64,000 bases of DNA, taken from NCBI RefSeq assembly GCF_048564905.1, contig NC_133004.1, positions 43,134,105-43,198,104 of the forward strand, read 5' to 3'. A model generated the notes under the pieces. That model ran no database searches. It was not told the origin of the DNA and saw nothing but the letters and a program-made list of their open reading frames with translations. The stretch is from Vicugna pacos (taxonomy: Eukaryota; Chordata; Mammalia; Artiodactyla; Camelidae). The first letter of the stretch is position 1. Each line of letters starts with the position of its first letter. This document shows positions 12,661 through 24,060 of the stretch, piece by piece. The translations under genes were made by a program, and so were the position numbers.

Positions 12661-12672
12661 AAATTGTACCTC

Positions 12673-14055
12673 AATGAACCTATTAGGGAAAATAAGATTT
12701 TCGGTTAGTCGCCTTGTTTTGGATCCTGTTCTGCCGTCGTGTGCTTGTTTTTCGTTTCCCTTTCTCTGTAGCCCTACAGAAGCCAGAAAAACCAGAACAT
12801 GCAGCACATGAGGGTGGCCCCGAAAGAAATTCTAAACCAACAGTCAACCTATCATCTACTGAATAAAATGTCTAGTATTAATAAAGTCTGAATTATAAGA
12901 TAAATCAAGACAACACAGGCTTGTCGATGTCATACTGAGCAACACAATGAGTCCATCCAACTGCTCACAGAAATCGCTCTGGGAGCAAAACTCAGCCCTG
13001 GGAGCAGCACTGTCCAAACAGGGCCGACCTTACTATGAAGCTTGCAAAACACTTAAAGGTGGAGAAAATGTATGCCGAAAATATTTTAAAAGAAAAAAAG
13101 GGTAATTTCTGTCTCTATACCAAGAAGGGCCGATGTGAAATGTCCATCACTAGGCAGTGGTCCAGAACATCAACCTGAGGCCCTGGCCTGACAAATCCAA
13201 CCTCAGGTCAAGGGGGTGTGTCTTTAAAAAGGGAACATGTCCACGATCGGCGCCCACTTTCAGCTAGAAGAATGGGACAGGTGTCCACCTAAAGGCCCAG
13301 GGTTCCTCCCGTACCCTCTGCACACCCACACCTCAAACAACACCCCACCCCCACCTCCCCAACCCCGCGCCCCCCGCCCTGGAAGGCAGCGCCGACACTT
13401 CCTCACTGCTGGCTGGGAAGCCTGCGCCGCGGCTCCGTCTGGAGCGGACTGGACACAGCTGTACAGCATCTGGCACCCCGCTTCCCATTCACAAACATCC
13501 AAAAGGTAGAAGGCTCACGGAATTTAACGTGAGGTGTTTTAGGGCAAAGCAGGCAAATGGAGGTGTTATTCACGTGGTTTTTATCTCACGGTCCAGGAGG
13601 GAAGGTGAGGTCGGCAGGCTGGGCCGAAAATCCCAGTCAAATCTTTCAGCTACTCCCAGGCTGAGTCCTGTGAACTTTCCAGTCACCTCCTGAAATCTGA
13701 GCCCGAGCTGCCGGGCTCTGTAATGCCATTCCAGGCTCGGACTCAGCAACGTGACAGTCCTGCAGAACCTGGGAGAGGAGAGCCGGCTTCCCAAAGTCCC
13801 TGACATGCGGGTGCGTGCTCCCGCCCCCTCTAAACCTGTGAAATGGCAGAAGCTTCTAAAAGAAGAAGAAACCGCTAACCACCTAGAAATGCTAAACTCG
13901 CCTCAAAATGGACAGCAGGCAGAGACAGATCGAAGGAGAAATGAAGTTCAAGAGGAAACACCCACGGTAACACGGCTGCAAAGTTAGGGTTTTAAAGGAG
14001 CCCTGAGTCTCGGGTGCCTGGATATACTATGTGCAAATGGTTGGTTTTGTTTTTT
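12673..14055. other. Unassigned intronic DNA
   Basis: Moderately GC-rich around 13.2-13.8 kb with overlapping chance frames on both strands. No domain, no convincing splice sites around them; no gene called. Confidence 0.5.
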
Positions 14056-14059
14056 TTTA

Positions 14060-14280
14060 AGTCACATAGTACAGAAAGGCTCCTAATGAAAAACATATGA
14101 CCGTCTCAAATAGATGGCAAAACAGCATTTGATAAAATTCAACAGCTCTTCCTGATTGAAAAAAAATGCTATAAACTAAGAATAGAAGATTTCTTAACCG
14201 CAGTGAGGGATCTCAGGCAGAATCCTATGACAAACATCAGACTTGGAAACGTTCCCACTAAAGACGGACCAAGACGCTGG
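14060..14280 (+). repeat. Old LINE-1 reverse-transcriptase fragment
   Basis: Plus-strand translation around 14100-14280 gives DGKTAFDKIQQLFLI and LTAVRDLRQNPMTNIRLGN, the L1 ORF2 RT palm region (cf. DAEKAFDKIQHPFMI). Bounded on both sides by unassigned DNA. Confidence 0.75.
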
Positions 14281-16105
14281 GGCCACCGTCACAGACCACA
14301 GCCTCCAGCCCACAAGGCTTGGCAGGTTTTCCGGGGCTGGAGAAACTAGGGCTGGGGCTCTGGTTAGGGGAAGCATTTACATCAACCAAGCTTTCAGTAA
14401 TTAGCAACTTTGTACTTCTCCACCCAAATGGGCTGTCAGATTCTTTGTAGATCTCCCAGGACAACAGGCTCTCATAAACTTTATTGAGAATGTTCCTGAA
14501 AATGTTATTATGATTCCTCCAGCAGAAAATTCCACTGTGAATGTGAACAAGTAACCTTACAGGACCTCAGCTGAACTAGGGAATGAAAATTCTAACTTTT
14601 TGGAGAATGAGAGCCTCTCATTTACTTTGTTTCCTTAATCATGAAAATGTGGTAGGTGGAGTAGATTTCAACAAACAGACCTTTGCTTGCGTTCATCCTG
14701 ACTCAGATTCTTCCAATTAAAAAAAAAATTTTCTTGACAATGAATGTGAAAACGTGAAGTGTTCCCTTATTTTATATCCTTATTTAAGTGTTTTAGCTCC
14801 ACGAAACCACAGCTCACAGAAGAACGGGCTAAGGAACTGTTCTCTCAATCCTCCATTCCCTCTTCCTGTCTCCAGCCACTGCTGGTCGCCTTCTTCCCAA
14901 GGTCAGAGAGGCCCGCCAAGCAGAACACACAGCACATTCGTGGAGCGGAAGCATGTCCCCCGGCTCGGAGGGGCACTCCGCTTTTATCGACCTTTGCTTT
15001 AACGCTCACACTCTTCCACGTCCATAGGACAGAAGGACATGCTTAACTTTCCCTGCAGCCATGCTCTGTTCAAAGCACTATCCTCCAAACACGGAGTATT
15101 TTGGGGGGAGGTGAGGGGTTGGAAAGAAGTCTTTGTGAGAGAAGAATCAAGTTCTCAAGCTGTGTGGGAGGGTGGGGTTCAGGGGTCAGGCCACACTGAA
15201 AGAGTCAGGCTGGGTAGCAAAGAGACTCCCCCCCAGATGACCTTAAGAATTAAAAATGAACAGTTTTAAAGCAAGTCAAGCAGGCAAAAGAACTTCTCAT
15301 CAGTCTCCAAACCACGCTCAACTTTAACATTTAGTCTCCGGAAACCCGGGCTGTCTCCACTCTGAGGCGCGTCCTCCCCACCACCCTGCCACTGCCCAGA
15401 GCCCCTCACTCTCAGCCACAGCGCGCGTCCAAGGACGTAAAGCCCACCCTTCTTTCAGCAGAAGGCTTCCTTCCTCCACTTTGCCTTATCTTTTTCTTTG
15501 CCCTTAATCCTGTGATGGGGAAACGTCCCTCAATCACGTGAGACACCTTTACTGCTCACTGGGGAGCCACGGAAGCTGCAGTGACCGGGGGAACGTAAGC
15601 TCCCACGAGGGGCCGTACGGGACCCCCGGTTCTGAAGGCTCCTGGAGCAGACACAAAGCAGAAGCAGAGCCACTGCAGACACACAACCACCACCCTCCGG
15701 GCAGAGAGGAACAGGTGTTTAACAGCTGTCCAGCAACAGCAAGAACTGGAGGAACAGAGGGCGAAGCCTGGCTGAGCCAAAGAAAGGGCAGTGGGAAATC
15801 CGAGGAGGAAACAGGCAGTTACTAAAGGCAGCCAGATGCCCCTGACTGACTCTCCTCTCCCGTCTGCTACCGTCTACGGCCACATAAAAAAGGTCGTCGC
15901 ATCTTAATTTTAAATACGGTCCCCCCAAATGTTAAAACAGCCCTGCTTGTATGTTTAAAAATACTCTGCCTCTCCAACCTTATGAAGAAACTGTATCTGG
16001 CTGCTACCAGGGAACTCATTTTCCTAGAAAGGCATACAGAGTGGAGAGGGCGTGGTCGCCAAGGCAGACCCCCAGGAGCCGGCAATCGTGAGTCCACAGC
16101 TCAGC
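14281..16105. other. Unassigned intronic DNA
   Basis: Mixed composition with chance frames; no family or gene recognised. Confidence 0.5.
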
Positions 16106-16260
16106 TCCACCCTTACACCTTGTACAAGTTAATCTGTTTCCTCATCTGTACAATGGGGCTGACAGCGCGTGCTTAGCGCAACATCAGACACCCTGTGGAC
16201 ATCTGACAATCTACCATCAGTACTGCTGCTACTGCTGTTAACACATTAACCACAATGAAC
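16106..16260 (+). repeat. MIR fragment
   Basis: 'acaagttaatctgtttcctcatctgtacaatggggctgacag' follows the MIR core order (aagttacttaacctctctg, tttcctcatctgtaaaatggg). The 5' half is missing. Confidence 0.6.
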
Positions 16261-16509
16261 AGCCTTCATCTAGAAACTTGCAAGGAATTTCTCCTCCTCA
16301 GAGTAGTCTCAGGCACCTAAAGCTGAAAGTACCTATTCCCATTCTGCTAGGGGGAAAGGGGGAACTTGTTTGTGGGGATTTCTGCATCTGTGGAGGGCAT
16401 GATGACTGATGCAAACCCCAAAGAGACAGAACCAGTCAAATAAACACTTGGAGTCCCAATTTACATTCTACTCTCAGCCACTAGACTCAAGGAAAGTTCT
16501 GTCTCAGAG

Positions 16510-16890
16510 GACTGAAATTACAATTTGAAGAATGTTCATCACAGTGCAATTTACATGGCAAAAAACCCAATGTAATCCAAGTGTTCAGGACAGGAGACAA
16601 GGCTTGCATTCCAACGACAACACCACGCAGCCAATCAAAGACAATGTAGATCTCGCTGACATGGAAGGGTGTCTACAATGTAATTAAATGAGAAGAGCTG
16701 GGTGGGAAACCATAAGTACATAGAATTTTGCTTGTGCTTCGAAAAAAATATACATTCACTCGCAGGAAAGTCAAGTTATACAAACCAAAGTGGTGACGAT
16801 GGTAGAATTACAGATGATTTTTATTCTCCTCTTTGTAATTTTCTGAAAAATTTTAGGAGCTTGTACTTTCACAATCAGAAAAAAGAAAAT
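16510..16890 (+). repeat. Old LINE-1 3' UTR (L1ME/L1MC-like)
   Basis: Contains 'acaatgtaattaaatgagaagag', 'tggtagaattacagatgatttttattctcctctttgtaattttctg' and 'gcttgtactttcacaatcagaaaaa', the standard end of several old L1M subfamilies. Confidence 0.75.
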
Positions 16891-19800
16891 CGATAATGCT
16901 GTTTTCATCCTGAAACAGGACACGACTCTGCAGCTGAGCGGGTCACATGGGGCAGGCACGGCTCATGGACAGCGGCTCTCGGCCCCGAGGCAGGGCTTCC
17001 CCTCGCCACCCCCCACCCCCGGTGCCGAGGCCCTGCGGCCCCTTTGGGCTCTCGCTAGGCCTTCCGCCCCCTCAGCTGTACCGACCACACTTGGCTTTCA
17101 CACATTCAGCAGGTGCTCCTGAGCACGCGCTCGGGAGCGGGGACTGTGCCGGCAGCAGGCGCCACGCACGACGCACCAGCACGGCCTCGGTCTGGCCAGT
17201 AGCTTCTGTCCTGTCAGGAAAGGCAGCATTCACACGCATCACAAGACGCACGAGGTTCTTGGGGGGAAAAGGGGGAGTAACAGGAAAGGCAGACTGAGGG
17301 TTGGGGGAGGCTGAGGAGGCAATGCAGGCAGATGAGAACAGGGCTCACGGAGGAGCCCGGGCGGGGCGCACAGCCCGAGCAGAAACCCAAAGGGCTCTTG
17401 GCCAGGAGTGAGAAACTTGCTTGTGGTCCCTGGGACTTCGTGACAGCACTTCTCGAGAGGTAAGACCAGCACCTCTCCCCAGGAGCCTCGCTCAGGGGTG
17501 CTCAGCACCCGAGGGCCTCTGTAGGCTGTGAGTGGACTCATCCCTCAGGTCCTCACACACGCTAGTCACACTTGAGAAACGTATGTTTCGATTCAGCACG
17601 CCCATTTACCAGTTTACAGTAAGAAAGACAACTGCCTTGAGCATCTGTTTATTGCTCTCAGTACTGACTGATCAATTCAGAGATAAATATAAACCTATCC
17701 CGGGGGACAGACAATCCTAGAAATTAACATGATCGTCACATCGTCTTCCAAGCGGGGAGCCCATTTATAATGGAAAACCGCTGTGTGCGCACATGATCGA
17801 ACCAGGCGGGAGGCAGTTTAAGGGCATCAGGATCCCGGCCAGATGCCCCCATCCCTCCAGGGGCTCGGCACGAGCACCTGAGCTCACTGCTGATGCGGCT
17901 GCATGCATCTGCACGTTTGGGATGGGCTCTATCGAGCTGGCCACCAGAGGCCAGCAGTCCAGCTCTGCCCCTGCCTCTGGGCCAATCCCTTCAGCCGACA
18001 CAGTTCCTACATTCTACGGTGTCTGTTTCACTGGACAGGCAGCCGTCTGTCTGCACCTCTGAGGGGAGGCTACTGACTTTACAGCCTACAGCCCTAAAAC
18101 AGCGAACAGCCACCCCCATGCACAGACTCTTTGAGGATATCTCACTGCTGTCTTGAAAAGTCTCAAAACACGCCCCCTCCCAAATTCTCTAATCCTGCCA
18201 TTCTTCTCTGACCATAGCCGGGAACAACCTGGCTTCTTTGCTTTCTTGTCCCCACCTGCGCCCAGTCTTTAAACTTGCCTCATCTGGTCTCTCCACACCC
18301 TCAAAGTTTCACTTCCCCCTGATCAGCCCAAAGATGCACTTTCCCAACAGTTTCCCTACTTTCTAGCCCTTCCATCAGACCCACTGCCAAACCCAATGCT
18401 GGATAAACTCAACCAGCCTTTAATCCAACCCAGACATAAGCAGTCTTGACAATTAAAACAAACCAGGAGGCAAATCAGTTCTCCAACCTTAGGAGAACAA
18501 CAGGCAGGCACTGGCAGCCCCAGAAGCCGTGGCTGCAGAAGAGGCCAGAAGCTGCTGGGACCAAGCAGCTCCAGCTCTGAGTGCTGGGCCTGGGGACGCG
18601 ATGGGGCAGGGCTCTCAACAGGAGGGCGACCAGGGGTCTCTACCCAGCACTCCCGCCTCCATTTATTCTTCCTGCAACTGCTACTCCCCAAGTCCTGCTA
18701 AGCCCACCAGGGCACAGAGCCTGCAGAACCTCACGGCCTGTCGTGATGGGCCACCTGCCATCAGGGAATCCCAAGAGCCTTGCACTCGCACCCCACCCCC
18801 CGCCCTCCAATCGAGAGCCTGCTCAGTGAGCCACAATAAAGAAACGGACAATTCAGAAATCGCCTTGCCTGTGCCTGCAACAGCCAGGACCCAGGGCTGG
18901 CAGCTGCAGCAGCCAGAGGGCAACCAAGCCAGGCTGTCGATGTGGCCAGGCCGCAGCTGAGGCCGAAGGCCCAGCTTCCTCTGGCTGCGATCCGTTCTCT
19001 GGGCGTGGCTCTCCTGGCTTCCTGCAGGGTCTGTGACTTCCCCGGTGTCTTTCCAGTGATTTCCTTTGGTCACTGGAAACCACTTTCCCACTGCCTCTCT
19101 CTTACTTCTCTAATCCATCCCACCTCAGCCTCTGGGCCTCCCTGAATTCCTTTCTTCCCAGGCTCCTTAAGTATTGCTGCTCTTAAAAATTCACCCCTCA
19201 GGCATCCAGCTTCCTCACGCACACACCCCACACTTCTCTTGGTGTCTTAATGCCTTCGCAACTTCACCCATCACCTGGGTGTTGATTACTCCCTGTTCAC
19301 TTCCCTGCCAGATACCTTCACTAGGATATCCCACAGAACATCACCCTGTCCGAACACTAACCCACCGACTTTCCCCTGCACATCGTGCTTGTCCTATTCC
19401 GTGACTCGTGACTCGATTCAAGTCTTTACTATGTATCAAGTCAAACAACCTTTGAGTTATCTTTGTCCTGTCAACGCTACCCTAGTGACAAGTTTTTGTT
19501 TCGTTTCTTTAAGACAGTAAATCTGTCTCTTCATCTCTAGTCCCAGCTTCTACCCTATTTCAAGGACTTATCACTAATCGCACCTTCACATTATAGTTAT
19601 TTTTCTAAGTCACAGAGCTGATCAAGTTACCTCCCTACCCACAGAGCGCTATTCAGCAACCTTGCTCACCTGCGGCAGGAGCCTGCTGAGGCCGACGGTC
19701 ACAGGTTTTAGAATCTGCTGGAGAGCTCTGTTAACAAGGAGACTTCTGGAAGTCGGCCCTCTCTCTTAAGTATTCGAATATCAGGCAAGTAGGCACCCAC

Positions 19801-21785
19801 TGCCCTGGAAAAAGAATAAGATTATCTTCTGGGTCCTGACCAAGGTTTGCCTTCCCAATAATTAGAAATCCACTGGTCCAATCTGCATTTAGGCCAAGGA
19901 GCCTCTGGGAGGAAAAGGAAACAGACCCTCGTTCCTTCCTGTTGGAGAAGTTCATAGGGAGCCCGGATGTCCCCAACTAGGTCTGCTGGCCGTCAAGTAC
20001 ACTGAAAGCCCCAGGAAGGCTGACACCATGGAAGGACGACTCAGGCTCAACAACAAGGCCTGGATGCTCAAGGACAGGGCCGGTTTCAGCACAGCTTGTA
20101 CTGAAGACCAGAAACCCCTGGGGACCCAGCGACCCCGCCAAGCAGCTGTGCTCAGGAAAGAAGAGCTGAGTATTCAGGGTGAACTAACAGAGCCGCGACT
20201 CCTCCAACTCTCCCAGCACCGGGCTGGGCCCAGGAATCCCTGGAGCTCTTCAGCACAACTCCTAGGCCAAGAAGGGTCCTCCTGAGGGAGATGACAGGCT
20301 TCCTAGTCATCAGTCGTGAGAGGGCTGGAGCGATTTGTTGGGAAATAAGGGATGTGGCCCAAGCTGGGGAAGGTCACCTGTCATCCATGGCTCATCCCCA
20401 CCAACTCCCGTGCGTCATTTAAGTGCCTCTTACCTGGTCCTAAGTGATGCTTCCAACCTCACCTTCCTCCAAAGCCCTGGTCACGTCGTGGTTCCTGCAC
20501 ACAGCTGCTTCCCTGCGTGCTCGTCCTCATCCTCCTCGCCAAAGGCCTAACGTCCCTTTGAGAATCTCTGAACTATTTGTACAGATAGGATTGGCTGCTG
20601 CTTGAAAATTAAACCAGCCCGGCCAGTTTAGGAAATCTCACGTGAATATCCCTCCTGCTAACATCTAAGAGCCTTGGCAAGCCTGACTCCCTGGCACTTA
20701 GGGATGCTGTCGGGCCGGCAGGTCCCCTGATTCCCTTCCTAACCTAACTGCACTAGGATTACAGCCTGCAGCACGAAGGCAGCTTTGGAAGCTGCACAAA
20801 CTCCACCATGCAGACTTGGGCAAGGGGTTTAGAAACCCTAGAGAATATATTAACAGCAAATAACCATGTCTTACGATTAACTTTCAGCCTTCAACCTCCT
20901 GAAGGCATACTTATACCTACCTGCTACACAGTGTTTCAAAGAGATTATCACAATTTCCGGATTTTCCAGTTAATGCTCTGGAACAGAAGGCTCTTTCCTC
21001 TTTAATAAAAGTGAATAAAGCTGCAACTCTTCTCATGAAAGACAACTAAATCAATAAAGCAGTCACCTCAAGGTCAGCAGTCAACAGGCCTGGACCAGGT
21101 TCTGACTTTGTGGGGGGGACGGGGAGGAGGCAGGAGAATACATGTATCTCCATTCCACAGCTCAGAACACTGCAGGTCACTGCGGCTCAGGAACCAAACA
21201 AAGGCGCCACCACCTCCATCACCCCCTCGGGCAGACACACACCTGAGCTCCGGCTGGGACAGTGTGGCCTGTTAGGGACGGGAGGGACACGGCAACAGCC
21301 TCTCAGGATTCTGCTTTTCGGAGGACAGATCGTGTCCCCACTGAAAAAGGCCCAGAAAACAAACTGCCACGTGGATGGAAGGAGTTACAACAAGCGGCAG
21401 CCACCTCTCCCCTATCTGGTTCTCTGATTTCTATTAAAAAAAAAAAACACTTTTCATTCCCACAAGTTTCTGCCAATTAGAACGCTCCACTTATGTGTGC
21501 AAGCACTACACAGAAATTCCACTGCCTATAAACTGATCTTTATTTCTTCCTACAAAAAAAACCCCTCGAAAGTCAGCCAACTTCTAGGGATGGCAAGAGT
21601 GGCAAATCAAAGCGAGTCCGTAAGCTCTGGCTCCACACTTGGAAGGATTCACCTCGAATTGTGAGAATATGGACCAGCACATCACTTTGGCCGAGATGCT
21701 AAGCAGTGCGTCGGCAACGGGCAAACTCCAAGGTTCTCACTCATTCTAACGGAAGAAAATACATTTCAAACATCTTAGACAGCCT
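16891..21785. other. Long unassigned intronic stretch
   Basis: About 4.9 kb without a confident repeat or gene, GC-rich between 16.95 and 18.95 kb. Old LINE-like text may lie at 19.1-19.65 kb. Many frames up to 143 codons are open by composition; none shows a domain or paired splice sites. The largest apparently low-repeat block in the intron and therefore a reasonable place to look for regulatory DNA. Confidence 0.45.
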
Positions 21786-21954
21786 TCTTTTTTTTTTTTT
21801 TTTTTTGGTGGGGGTAGGTAATCAGGTTTCTTTCTTTCTTTCCTTCTTTCCTTCCTTCCTTCCTTCTTTTCTTTCTTTTTTAATGGGGATTGAACCCAGG
21901 ACTTCCTGCCTACTAAGCATGCACTCTCCCACTGAGATGTATCTTCCCCTCCTC
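21786..21954 (-). mobile_element. Camelid SINE (vic-1 type) with expanded microsatellite tail
   Basis: Antisense copy: poly-T, 'gtaggtaatcagg', then a (TTTC)/(TTCC) run at about 21829-21880, then the tRNA head in reverse ('ggggattgaaccca', 'ctaagcatgca', 'tcccactgagat'). The simple-repeat tract lies where the family has its A-rich linker, so the linker has expanded by slippage. No clear target duplication seen. Confidence 0.9.
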
Positions 21955-22505
21955 AATGAAATGCTTTTTAAGTTAACTTCTATGAAAATCAGAAAAACAC
22001 TACTTCGTAATATTTATTTAATTGCTTCATTTGTAACCAAAAGGAACAACCCTCAGGCTCCCATTCAGCCGTAATTCCTCCCTGCAGGTAACTGTTTGAA
22101 CAATTTCCACTAAAGCAAAGTCTTTACCTCTCTTTTAAAAAGAATAAAAGAACTGAGGAAAAAACATCGAAAGATTAAAGAAACAACAACTAATAAAAAA
22201 GGTGAAGTTCAATAAAGACCAAAGAAAGCAGTACGCTTAGTAAAGAAACGCAAACGACAGCAGAACATGGGCAGGCACACTGAGCAAGCCACAGCCCTTT
22301 GAAAAGCAAGCCCTGCAGCCAAACCATTTCCGTGTGACCACGTGATGGACACAGGCCATCACACCCGTGTCCAGCCCACAGACTGCCCGACACCAGCAGT
22401 GAACCCCAAGGTAAACCGAGGCCTTCGGGTGGTGTTGACAGGTCACCGCAGGTTCGACTGTTAACAGGGACCCACTCCTCGAGGGACGTCCACGGTCCAC
22501 AGGGA
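21955..22505. other. Unassigned intronic DNA
   Basis: A-rich to 22.25 kb, then mixed sequence. Possibly the diverged upstream part of the L1 that ends near 22610, but the match is too weak to call. Confidence 0.4.
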
Positions 22506-22509
22506 GGGG

Positions 22510-22612
22510 TGAGGCAGCAGGTACACGGGAAATCTCGGCCCTTTCAGTTCAATTTTGCTGTGAACCTAAAGCTGCTCTAAAAGTAAAGTCTATTTAAAAA
22601 GTTTTAAAAAAA
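22510..22612 (+). repeat. Old LINE-1 3' terminal tail
   Basis: 'caattttgctgtgaacctaaagctgctctaaaagtaaagtctattt' is the characteristic L1MA/L1MB terminus, followed by an A-rich tail. Confidence 0.75.
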
Positions 22613-22779
22613 GAAGAAAGAAAAACGAAAAAAAAGAACCAAAGAAAGCCAGCCCTTCCTTCCTGTTCTCTGTGGTCTCTGCGGATCATCGCCCACAAGC
22701 CACCACCGCTCGCTCTCAGTTCTGTCCCCTTTCCCCACTGCACTTTCTCCCTTAGCAAACGCACAAGTTGCCAGTGTTG

Positions 22780-22915
22780 GACCTGCCACCTTCAGTTCAT
22801 GACGTGCAAATATAATTCCCGGCCCTGTAATCTTGCTCCTAAGCTTTAAACCTACATCTCCATTTGGAGGGCTCACTGGCATCTCAAAATGAACGTTTTC
22901 AAAACAGAACTCGGG
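22780..22915 (+). repeat. LINE-2 fragment
   Basis: 'cctacatctccatttggagggctcactggcatctcaaaatgaacg ... aaaacagaactc' parallels the L2 block 'ctacatctccacttggatgtc ... ggcatctcaaacttaacatgtccaaaactgaactc'. Confidence 0.65.
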
Positions 22916-22929
22916 GCCAATGCAGATGG

Positions 22930-24060
22930 ACAAGAGACTGAAACCACTAGAATAAAAACTGGAAAGGAGGAGGTAAAATTAGGACCTGCCAAAGAAATGA
23001 CTGCATCAGCAGAAAATCCAAGAGAACCAACCCCAAACCTACATTTCTAAAAACAGTAAGATGACTTGGTAAGCTAGTGAGATATAAAATTAATATAGAG
23101 AAACCAACAGCTTTCTTAAATTCAAACAATAACCAGTTAGATAATAAAATGGAAACACAACGGAAAGAACACCCCCATTACGACAGCAATAAAACATCAA
23201 GTACCCAGAAATAAATTTAATACATGAACAAAACTTACATCAGTGGAAGAAAAACATTAACACATTCTTGAATGACCTAATAGATTTGAACAAATGAAAA
23301 GGCATGCCATGTCCTTGGCTACACGCACTATCAGAAAGATGTCATTCCTCTCTAAGGTGGGCTATAAATTTGGTGCATCTCAAAGAGGGAGCTCTTCATT
23401 CTCTGTGGTAGACAAGTGGGTTGTAAAGATCATAGGGAAAAACAAAAACAGCCAGGAACACTTCAAAAAGGAATAAAAATTAGAGGGGGGAGGAAACTAA
23501 CCCGAAACAACATGAAAACACCATGGCCTGTGCGGTGCTGACGTACCAACAGACCAATGGGACAGAAGAGTAAGTCCAGAAAGACTCCAATCAGGTGGAA
23601 ATGAAGCATGTGACAAAGGCAGCAGGCTAAAGAGGAACCTCCTAACGAACCGTGTTCGGACAAAATAGTCTTGGGGAAAAAAGATAAAGCCATATGTATA
23701 CCTGACGCCATACCCCAGGAGAAACTCCAAGCAGTCCAAAGATTCAAACGTAGAAAAGGAAACTATAACATGAAACAGACAACATCCTTTTATGATCTTG
23801 GAACGGGGAAGCTGTTTCTAAGTATGACTCAAAATTTAAATGCCACAAAAGAAAAAACGAATACATTTGGCCGCGTTGAAAAACAAGATCATCTTCATGG
23901 CAGAAACATAACAAGAAAATAAAAAACAAGCAAACAAAAAATCATAAGTGAAGTCAAAAGATAAATGGCAAATCGGGAAATGACATTTGCAGTTCATGGG
24001 AGTGAATAACCCCAACAGAGAACGACCTAGAAGCTGAAAAGGAAAAGACCAATAACCCAG
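22930..24060 (+). repeat. Old LINE-1 ORF2 fragment (L1M)
   Basis: Recognisable ORF2 text: 'gagatataaaattaatatag', 'aagtacccagaaataaattta', 'ccaatgggacagaagagtaagtccagaaa', 'aaaagattcaaacgtagaaaagg'. It covers the region between the RT and the C-terminus, with frames heavily broken. Confidence 0.75.

Noticed and set aside
19080-19650. LINE-2 or similar fragment
   Set aside because: Pyrimidine-rich text resembles old LINE sequence in places, but the order of landmarks is not clear enough to annotate.
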